DNA of 24,589 bases from CAZABC01 sp964483405. GTDB taxonomy: Bacteria > Chloroflexota > Limnocylindria > Limnocylindrales > CSP1-4. The notes beneath the pieces were generated by a model. That model saw only the letters and a list, made by a program, of their open reading frames with translations. It was not told where the DNA came from and made no database searches. Of the stretch, positions 15,079-21,225 are shown one piece after another. The translations under genes were made by a program, and so were the position numbers. The stretch lies in contig CAZABC010000031.1 in NCBI GenBank assembly GCA_964483405.1, positions 1-24,589 on the forward strand, given 5' to 3'. Each line of letters begins with the position of its first letter. Within the stretch, counting starts at the first letter, position 1.

Positions 15079-15390
15079 TCAGGGTCGGCGGAACACCTCG
15101 TGGCCACCGATCCGGCGCCAGCGGATCCGCGGTTCGCCGTCACGGACGAGCCACTCGAACGTCGCCCAGCCGTCGGGTCCGGCGAAGCTCCACGTCATCT
15201 CGAGGACCCCGGTCGCGCCCTCGAGGTCACGCACGCGCAGTGATCGGGGCCATGGCGCGGTCGGGTCCGCGGCCCGGCGCTCGCAGGCCGGATGGAACCG
15301 CTGCCGGATGACCGCCCGGAAGCGGTCGCGCTCGTCGTCGGTCAGACGGGCCCAGTCGGCATCGAAGGCGGGCGTTCGCTCGAACCTCAC
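15079..15390 (-). CDS. Putative toxin of an AbrB-linked toxin-antitoxin pair (RelE-like, unclassified)
   Basis: The product is 103 aa with GTG start at 15390, overlapping the preceding antitoxin stop (GTGA). Features are an N-terminal helix region FDADWARLTDDERDRFRAVI, a central LRVRDLEGATGVLEMTWSF and a C-terminal RIRWRRIGGHEVF. The helix-helix-beta layout and the closing strand ending in RIGGH resemble RelE-superfamily toxins, but the typical catalytic set is not clear. The operon position downstream of an AbrB-type antitoxin, size and overlap match a type II module. I cannot name a family. An alternative is a small DNA- or RNA-binding partner that is not toxic. Confidence 0.6.
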   Translation of the reverse strand: MRFERTPAFDADWARLTDDERDRFRAVIRQRFHPACERRAADPTAPWPRSLRVRDLEGATGVLEMTWSFAGPDGWATFEWLVRDGEPRIRWRRIGGHEVFRRP

Positions 15391-15764
15391 CGCTCGAGGC
15401 GAGCGTCGAGGTCGGCGAAGAAGTCGTCCGGGCCGTCGCTCACGGTGACCCGTCCCGCCTCGAGGTGGGCGTCGACCTCGCGCTCCATCGCCTGCCATCG
15501 CTCGGTCCAGAACCAGCGCTGATCCGCGGCGACCGGAAGCGCCGGCCGCAGCTCGATGACGCCGTCCTCCCGCTCGACGATCGCGACCTGGGCGCCCGGC
15601 TCGTCGAGGTGGAGGCGTCGGCGGAGGCCGGCGGGCAAGGCGATCGTGCCGCGGCTCTGGACCGCGACGTACTGGGCCCGTGGCGGGCGGCCGGCCGGTG
15701 TCCGACTCGGCGCGGACCGGGGCGCCTGACCATCCTCGCTGCGATGCGGCTTTGCGGCATCCAT
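15387..15764 (-). CDS. AbrB/MazE/SpoVT-type antitoxin
   Basis: The product is 125 aa from ATG 15764 (an earlier ATG at 15785 would add 7 residues). A basic, Pro/Ser-rich leader of about 35 residues precedes the AbrB-like hairpin (about 38-75): VAVQSRGTIALPAGLRRRL, then AQVAIVEREDGVIELRP. The acidic C-terminal part (about 80-125; DGPDDFFADLDARLER) is of antitoxin type. No Shine-Dalgarno precedes the start. A TATGCT box 7 bases upstream suggests a leaderless mRNA like that of the RHH antitoxin at 11449. It is the partner of the 103-aa product downstream. Confidence 0.75.
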   Translation of the reverse strand: MDAAKPHRSEDGQAPRSAPSRTPAGRPPRAQYVAVQSRGTIALPAGLRRRLHLDEPGAQVAIVEREDGVIELRPALPVAADQRWFWTERWQAMEREVDAHLEAGRVTVSDGPDDFFADLDARLER

Positions 15765-15771
15765 GCAAGAC

Positions 15772-15804
15772 AGCATATCCGCCACCGGCGCACCGTCAAC
15801 CGGT
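15772..15804 (-). promoter_or_regulatory. Predicted promoter/operator of the third toxin-antitoxin pair
   Basis: On the - strand a TTGACG element (15799-15794) is followed after 14 bases by TATGCT (15777-15772), which ends 7 bases before the ATG at 15764. The spacer is shorter than the usual 17. An inverted repeat ACCG-N5-CGGT (15792-15804) covers the -35-like element and could be the operator. Confidence 0.35.
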
Positions 15805-16180
15805 CACGGCGCCCTGCCTTCATCACGGCTTCGCACCGGAGGTGGTCCGATCCAGCCCTGGCGGCGCCCGAGCTCGACCAGCTCGACCCGGTTGTCCAGG
15901 CCNNNNNNNNNNNNNNNNNNNNNNNNNNNNNNNNNNNNNNNNNNNNNNNNNNNNNNNNNNNNNNNNNNNNNNNNNNNNNNNNNNNNNNNNNNNNNNNNNN
16001 NNGGTCGATGTCGGCGACGACCACGTCGGGTCGGTCCACAGCCGACCGCTCGACGACCTCCGCGAGCCCGGCGACGACGCCGACGACCTCGACGCCCTGC
16101 GCGGCCAGCCCGGGACCGGCGAGCGCCGCGAAGCCGACGTCATCGTCGAGGACGAGGATCCTGATCGGCCGCTCACCCAC
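15804..16180 (-). CDS. Response regulator (probably NarL/LuxR type) with its middle lost in an assembly gap
   Basis: The N-terminal 59 residues, from GTG 16180, are the first half of a receiver domain: IRILVLDDDVGFAAL with the acidic pocket, ending VVVADID right at the gap, where the Asp is the likely phospho-acceptor. After the gap the - strand reads GLDNRVELVELGRRQGW, resembling the end of a LuxR-type helix-turn-helix domain, then stops at 15804. A full NarL-type regulator needs about 200 residues but only about 92 are present. The true gap must be a few hundred bases rather than 100, and the frame is not preserved across the N run. The domain class of the missing part is inference. It is divergent from the receiver-ClpN gene. 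Confidence 0.65.
15903..16002. other. Assembly gap (100 N) in a response-regulator gene
   Basis: Exactly 100 undetermined bases. Flanking coding halves imply several hundred bases are missing. Confidence 0.99.
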
Positions 16181-16321
16181 TCGCCCGGCACCCCTTGCCT
16201 TCGATGGCGTGATCCCACGCCACGCCGATGACGTGGCCGCCACGTTGGAGCCTCGGCGCTCCACCGCGACCATCGTCGCCAGCGGACCCACCTCGGGACC
16301 GATCACCGGAGGCGACGACAG

Positions 16322-17197
16322 ATGAAGACCATCGTGGTCGACGACGACCAGCGTAACCGCGAACGAGTCTCACGGATGCTCGAGGCGGTAGGCCACGTGA
16401 CCTCGGGCTTCGACACGGCTGACGAGGCAGTAGCGATCCTCGACGAGCCCGAGGGCGGGGTCCGCCTGGTGGTGACCGACGTGCAGATGCCGGGAGCGCT
16501 CGACGGTATCGATCTCGCGGCCCTCCTCCGGCGAGCCAGGCCGGATCTCCCGGTGATCGTCATGTCGAGCGACCCCGCGGAGCTGAGGCGAGCGACACGG
16601 CGAGGCCTGGCCGTCCCGACCCTCCAGAAGCCGATCGAGCGGGCCGGTCTCCTCGCGGCGGTGGCAGCCGCCGAAGGGTCGCCGGGCAGCCCGCCGGGCG
16701 CAGGGGCGGGCTCAGGGCCTCCCGGGGGCAGTGGGCGGTCGAGATCGAGCATCAACGGCCGGGAGGACTTCGTCCCGCCGGGCTTCGCGGACCCAAGGCC
16801 GGCGCTGGAGCGGATGCGCGCGGAGGCTGCGGCGAGCCGCCACGGCCACGTCGGGTCAGAGCACGTCGCCCTCGCGGCGATCGACGGCCCCGGCGGCCTG
16901 GCCGATCTGGCCCGGAGCGCCGGGCGCGATCCGGCCGGACTGCGGCCAGCTCTCGAGCAGTGCTGCCGGCGACCACCGGCCTACGCCGAGCCCGGCCTGA
17001 CCCCGCGGGTCGCGGTCATACTCTCGATCGCGAGCCAGCTCGCGAGCCGCCAGGGCACCGACGACATCCGCCCGGAGCACCTGATCGCAGCGCTCCTGAC
17101 GGCACCGTCCTGTGCGGCATGGGGCGGCCTGACGGCAGCGGGCCTCGACTTGCAGACGGTGGTGCGGACGCTCAGGAAGCGGCTCGCGGATGCGTGA
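16322..17197 (+). CDS. Receiver domain fused to a Clp N-terminal (Clp_N) domain
   Basis: The product is 291 aa, with ATG 16322 preceded by GGAGG (16308-16312, 9-base spacer). Residues 1-118 form a CheY-like receiver: acidic pocket VVDDD (5-9), phospho-acceptor D53 in VTDVQMPG, switch S82 and conserved K103 in LQKPI. A flexible Gly/Pro/Ser linker (about 119-145) leads to a second domain (about 150-291). It has the two helical repeats of the ClpA/ClpC N-domain: ALERMRAEAAA with GHVGSEHVALAAI, then LTPRVAVILSIASQLA with IRPEHLIAALL. Clp N-domains bind substrates or adaptors for AAA+ unfoldases, yet no ATPase module is present. The protein may therefore be a phosphorylation-controlled adaptor or decoy for Clp. 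That role is inference. It is divergent from the gapped response regulator. Confidence 0.85.
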   Translation: MKTIVVDDDQRNRERVSRMLEAVGHVTSGFDTADEAVAILDEPEGGVRLVVTDVQMPGALDGIDLAALLRRARPDLPVIVMSSDPAELRRATRRGLAVPTLQKPIERAGLLAAVAAAEGSPGSPPGAGAGSGPPGGSGRSRSSINGREDFVPPGFADPRPALERMRAEAAASRHGHVGSEHVALAAIDGPGGLADLARSAGRDPAGLRPALEQCCRRPPAYAEPGLTPRVAVILSIASQLASRQGTDDIRPEHLIAALLTAPSCAAWGGLTAAGLDLQTVVRTLRKRLADA

Positions 17198-17253
17198 GCG
17201 GAGCAGCCGTCTGGCGATCGAGGTCCCGAGGCCCGGCTCGCCGACGCTTCCGC

Positions 17254-17657
17254 CTAGGACTCGTAGGCGTCCAGGACGATCCGCGCGAGCTCCGGGTCGA
17301 TCTCGTAGCGAGTGCCGGACTTCTGATCCGCGCGCAGCGAGCCGAAGGCTACGTCGACCCCTCCAGCTCCGAGGCGAGCACGCCTGCCCGACGGACGATC
17401 GCGAGGAGGTGGCCCGACGCGAGGGCGCCGGCGATCTCGCCGTCGCTGAAGCGCTCGCCGCGGATGATCGTCGTCAGGAGCCTGGCCAGGTCGTCGGCCG
17501 AGGCGGTCGCGACGAGCGAGGGGTCCTCGATGAGCCGACGACCCTCGGGGCTGGCGGCCCAGGCCATCCCGTCGAACGGGTAGACCCAGCCGTTGGCGGC
17601 GGCATCCCTGCGGAAGCGGTCGATCGTCTCGTCGTACTCGAACCAAGGCATGCGCAT
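17254..17657 (-). pseudogene. DUF6508-like gene, frameshifted and probably N-terminally truncated
   Basis: The - strand frame from ATG 17657 (or ATG 17651) reads MPWFEYDETIDRFRRD, WVYPFDGMAWAASPEG and LLTTIIRGERFSDGEIAGAL, which matches the pattern I recall for DUF6508 (unknown function). It stops at 17349. In the neighbouring frame the sequence continues with protein-like text (VAFGSLRADQKSGTRYEIDP) to a stop at 17254. One extra base in the G run at 17361-17358 would join both into a single product, so this is either a real frameshift or a homopolymer error. Upstream of the ATG the same frame reads EPGTWAGDEVGPDGV, which also looks like DUF6508 but lies inside the end of the preceding gene without a start codon. 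The N-terminus is probably lost. Confidence 0.6.
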
Positions 17658-17664
17658 CACCCCG

Positions 17665-18234
17665 TCAGGTCCGACCTCGTCGCCCGCCCACGTGCCGGGC
17701 TCGTCGCTTGGTGCGCCGACCGATGAGCAAGCCGGCCTGTGCCCAGCTCGCGCCGACGTTCTGTCCGATGTGGTGGAGGACGCCGGGCGTGGATCGGTTC
17801 GGGAACGAACGGGCGACCTCGGCTCCGATCTCGGCAGGCCCGGTCTCGTCACCGACGTCGAGATCGAGGACGAAGTCCGCGGTGCACCGTAGCAGTGGGT
17901 CGCGCGCTGAAGCGCACAGCATGGCGAGCATCGGCTGGGCCGCATCGTCGATCGGCCAGAGCTCCCGGAGCACCGCGAACAACCCCACTGACCCCTGGAA
18001 ACCGTAGAGCTGCTTCATCATCGAGAGGGTCTTGATCCGAGTCGCCGCGGTCGCCTTGTGGAGCGCGTTCTCCTCCACGGCGGTCTCGACGTACTGGTCC
18101 CACGGCTGGCGACCCGGCGCTGCGCCGAGCAGTGCCCTGAGCTCCGGCAGCATCATCGTCTTGCTCGTGTGCGTCCCGATGGGAGCGTTCCGGGCCCCGG
18201 CCGCGAGGAGGGATTCAGGAAGATCGACGCGCAC
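17665..18234 (-). CDS. BrxA/DUF1819-like protein, probably C-terminally truncated
   Basis: The product is 189 aa from GTG 18234, with GGAGG (18243-18239) 4 bases upstream. The pattern VEENALHKATAATRIKTL (53-70), followed by helices with RDPLLRCTADFVL (111-123) and SWAQAGLLIGRRTKRR (163-178), resembles the helical DNA-binding BrxA (DUF1819) family of BREX phage-defence systems. The resemblance is judged by eye only. Family members, as I recall them, continue well past the GLL-x-GR-x-x-KRR point, whereas here a basic run of 11 residues leads straight to a stop. The remainder therefore seems deleted. It lies 204 bases after the SF2 helicase on the same strand. No BrxB, BrxC, PglX or PglZ gene is in the window, so it is not part of a visible BREX system. 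Confidence 0.5.
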   Translation of the reverse strand: MRVDLPESLLAAGARNAPIGTHTSKTMMLPELRALLGAAPGRQPWDQYVETAVEENALHKATAATRIKTLSMMKQLYGFQGSVGLFAVLRELWPIDDAAQPMLAMLCASARDPLLRCTADFVLDLDVGDETGPAEIGAEVARSFPNRSTPGVLHHIGQNVGASWAQAGLLIGRRTKRRARHVGGRRGRT

Positions 18235-18438
18235 GGGTCCTCCACTGGCGACCTCGGAGATGATCGCCGGCCTGACGACCGCCAACAGCCCCCGAGGGAC
18301 GGGCCCTAGTCCCGAGTCTACCGGGTGACTCGGCGGCCGGCGGGTGGCCGCCCGCAGTCCCCATCGATCGCCGAGCACGGCATGGACGGGTCCCATTCGT
18401 CGGGTCTGCCTTGCGCGTGTGATCCAGCACCACGGCCA

Positions 18439-20028
18439 CTACCACGTGTTCAGGTAGTGATTGATGTCGGCGGCCAGAGAATCGGCATCGAAGGTCCGGA
18501 CGTCCTCAGCGGCATCCTCGACGATCTCGAGGAAGTCCTCGTGGGCACCCGTCTCAGGGTCCTCGGCCGTGTTCTCGACGTACAAGATGACGACTCGAGC
18601 CGGCCGCGCGTCCTTCTTCACGCGGACGACTCTGCCCATCCTCTGGACCAGTTGTCGTCGTGATCGGCTCGTGGCGACGATGAATGCAAGGTCGGCGGCC
18701 GGCACGTCGATGCCTTCGTCGAGCAGCTTCGGCGCTGCCACGAGCTCGTGGGTACCATCTTCGAAGCCCGCGAAGATCCCGCTCCGGTCGTCCATGTCGA
18801 GGTCCGACGTGAGCACGGCACCATCGACGCCGACTCGTCCAAGCAGCGCGACCACGCGGGCAGCGGCGCTCTTCGTCTGGGCGAAGGCGATCGTACGCTC
18901 GGCTCGCTTGATCGCCGGTGCCAGCTCCACGACACGATCGAGCTTGGCCGAGGCTTCGGCCATGATGGCGCGCCGCTTCGTGAACGCACTCAGGTAGAAG
19001 CCGGCCAGTCTCGAGCCCTCTGGCTCACTCGCATGGCGCAGTCGGTTCACGGCCTTCATGAACGCCCCGAATGGCTCCGCCGGCAACCCCCACTCGTTGA
19101 TCAACTTCGCTCGGTATCGGCCCGCCTTAGATGCCGCCTCGTCGTACGCCTCGGCCTCGCCTGGCCGGAACCGCGCACCCACGAACGCGAGCTTGAACGG
19201 CGCGATGACCCCGTCGGCGAGGGCCTCCGTGTAGTCCACCGAGTAGCAGACACCATCGAAGTACGGGTCCAGGAGGTCGCGCACGCCGTTGTCTTCGCGC
19301 TCGTACGTCGCCGTCAGTCCGAGTCGTCGGTCGAAGCCATCCTCGAGCACCGCGGACCAGGTGTCTGCCCCGTAGTGGTGGCACTCGTCGGCGACGATCA
19401 GAGCCGGCGCGCGCGGTTCGAGGAAGTAGGCAGAGCCGGACTGCGCCGTACAGATGACGATGTCGGACTTGGAGAGCGTGGAGTGGTGCCCGCCGCCCAT
19501 GAAGCCGACGCGGGGATCGAGGCGCGCCGCTCGGATGACGTGCCGGCGAACCTCGGACTCCCATTGCCGCATCAGCTCCTTCGTCGGAACGACGATCGCG
19601 CACGTTCCTCCCGCCCGCAGCACGTCAGCACACGCGGCAAGTGCGACACGAGTCTTGCCGGCGCCCGTGACCGCCTCGACGACGCCACGGCGGCCGCTGG
19701 CCTCCCAGGCATCCAGCGCGCGCATCTGCCACGGGTAGAGCCCAGTCAGCCGCGCGGCAGGTCGATGGGCTGGGCCCGACCCCCCACGTCGCCCGCCCGA
19801 TGAGGGCCGCGAGGGCCGCGGAGCCTTCGGGTACCAGAGCCGTTGGCTGTACAGCCCGGGGCGCCACTCGATCCCAGGGGTCTTGTACAGGACGGAGTTC
19901 AGCTCGGACGTCGTCAGGCTCGGGAACCCGCCGCGGTGAACCAACTTGATCAGCGCATGCTTGTCGAGGCCGGAATTCGTGCGCACGATCTCAGCAACGA
20001 GCGCGGGCGGCGGAAGCCTCCCTGCCAT
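18439..20028 (-). CDS. SF2 DEAD/DEAH-type helicase (XPB/SSL2-like)
   Basis: The product is 529 aa from ATG 20028, with a strong GAGGAGG upstream. A small N-terminal domain (about 1-68) looks like a winged helix (LDKHALIKLVHRGGFP). The first RecA-like domain has GLYPWQMRALDAW (96-108), Walker A TGAGKT (121-126), Ia VVPTKELMRQWE (146-157), II DECHH (214-218) and III GLTATYER. The second domain has FAQTKSAAARV, then LLDEGIDVPAADLAFI and motif VI QLVQRMGRVVRVK. The motif set is that of dsDNA translocases such as XPB and type I/III restriction helicases. No nuclease domain is fused. It lies 183 bases downstream of the kinase operon on the same strand, so cotranscription is likely but not certain. 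Confidence 0.9.
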   Translation of the reverse strand: MAGRLPPPALVAEIVRTNSGLDKHALIKLVHRGGFPSLTTSELNSVLYKTPGIEWRPGLYSQRLWYPKAPRPSRPSSGGRRGGSGPAHRPAARLTGLYPWQMRALDAWEASGRRGVVEAVTGAGKTRVALAACADVLRAGGTCAIVVPTKELMRQWESEVRRHVIRAARLDPRVGFMGGGHHSTLSKSDIVICTAQSGSAYFLEPRAPALIVADECHHYGADTWSAVLEDGFDRRLGLTATYEREDNGVRDLLDPYFDGVCYSVDYTEALADGVIAPFKLAFVGARFRPGEAEAYDEAASKAGRYRAKLINEWGLPAEPFGAFMKAVNRLRHASEPEGSRLAGFYLSAFTKRRAIMAEASAKLDRVVELAPAIKRAERTIAFAQTKSAAARVVALLGRVGVDGAVLTSDLDMDDRSGIFAGFEDGTHELVAAPKLLDEGIDVPAADLAFIVATSRSRRQLVQRMGRVVRVKKDARPARVVILYVENTAEDPETGAHEDFLEIVEDAAEDVRTFDADSLAADINHYLNTW

Positions 20029-20211
20029 CCTCGCCTCCTCAGGCGATCCGCCCGGGCGCCAAGGTGACCCTGGCCAGTGCTTCCGCGCCGAGTCGCCCGG
20101 TCGACCGCGTCCGGGCTGGACCTGCCGGGGCCCCAACGGTCGCTATGTCCCACCCTGCGGCGATGTCGCTGCCGTCGTTGGCAGACATGCGCAGCGCGAG
20201 GTCGTGGGCCG

Positions 20212-21225
20212 TCATCCGGCCGTCCGAGCCGCGATCGCAGCAGTGACGAGAACCACGAGAGCCGCCCGCCGCGACGAGACGGTACCAAGCTCATGGGCGC
20301 CCGAGTTCGCAACGGTGAATAGCGTCCGCCGAACGTTCCAGAGCGTCCGGTCGACGCCGGGTTGGTCCCTGAGATCCTCCATGAGGGACGTGAAGTTGGC
20401 AAAGGCCGGTAGGTCATCGGCGCGGAACGCCTTCCGCCACTCGGCGCGCGTCAACTCCTCGAGTACGAGTCGGCACTTGACGACCGCCAGTCCCGGATCG
20501 GAAGACGCCAGCTTGGCGGCATCAACGATCGCCTTCCTCGTCGGGGCTGGCAACGAGTCGATCTCGACCTCGCGTCTCGCCAGTGTGAGCAACACGCCGT
20601 AGTCGACCGCGGTGCCGACCATCGTGGGCTGGACCGGCTTCGCTTCCTTCGCCCGCCGCAGCGCATCGTCAAGCTGAGTGGCGCGAGCTTCCAACTCGCG
20701 GACCTGCGACCCGAGGCTCGCGATGGCGGCAAGGTGCCGAGCCTGGAGGCGGATGAGTTCCTCCTTCTCCGCCCGTTCGTCCTCGAGTTCGGCGCGAAGC
20801 GCCTCGGCGTCGTCCTTGGGCGGCGATGGCGCGCTGCCTACTGAGTCACGCGACCTCGTCCTTGCTTCCTCGAGCAGAGCCGCTTCGATCGGCCCGACAT
20901 CGTCGGGGTCGCCGCTGAGCAGCGATCCGGGGTCGTAGCCGCTCGCGCCGAGATCGTCGCCGATAGCTGCGATGAATGGGCCATTCATGGACACGAGCCG
21001 CACGATCTCCGGCGTCGGATCAACGGACTGTTGCCGCAGCGTCGCGCGCAGCTCCTCCCGGTCGATCCGGCGCTCGACTCCATTCGGCATGGACAGGACG
21101 AGGACGCCGTCGCGGAACTCGACCCAGAAGCGAGCTCCTAGCCCACCCGCTCGGAGCTCCGTCTTCGAGGCATAGCGGTGTGCCACTGTCGCCCAAAGGG
21201 ATCTCGTGCTGTCGACGTCCATCAC
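20212..21225 (-). CDS. Coiled-coil protein with a DUF4145-like C-terminal domain
   Basis: The product is 337 aa from GTG 21225 (GTGA overlap with the kinase stop); ATG 21222, the next codon, is an equally good start. Residues 1-95 are an alpha/beta region of unknown family (RFWVEFRDGVLVLSMPNG). An acidic linker and a strong coiled coil follow (about 138-196, DDAEALRAELEDERAEKEEL onward). The C-terminal about 130 residues (DYGVLLTLARREVEIDSL through LAVVKCRLVLEELTR to TLFTVANSGAHE) resemble DUF4145/HEPN-like helical bundles found in defence genes. The catalytic RxxxxH motif of HEPN RNases is not present, so it is more likely a binding or oligomerisation module. Being the fourth gene of the overlapping operon, it probably works with the kinase. 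Confidence 0.75.
   Translation of the reverse strand: MMDVDSTRSLWATVAHRYASKTELRAGGLGARFWVEFRDGVLVLSMPNGVERRIDREELRATLRQQSVDPTPEIVRLVSMNGPFIAAIGDDLGASGYDPGSLLSGDPDDVGPIEAALLEEARTRSRDSVGSAPSPPKDDAEALRAELEDERAEKEELIRLQARHLAAIASLGSQVRELEARATQLDDALRRAKEAKPVQPTMVGTAVDYGVLLTLARREVEIDSLPAPTRKAIVDAAKLASSDPGLAVVKCRLVLEELTRAEWRKAFRADDLPAFANFTSLMEDLRDQPGVDRTLWNVRRTLFTVANSGAHELGTVSSRRAALVVLVTAAIAARTAG

Noticed and set aside
18235..18438. Upstream extension of the BrxA-like frame to 18396
   Set aside because: The extra residues are low in conserved pattern, and GGAGG directly before GTG 18234 marks a better start.
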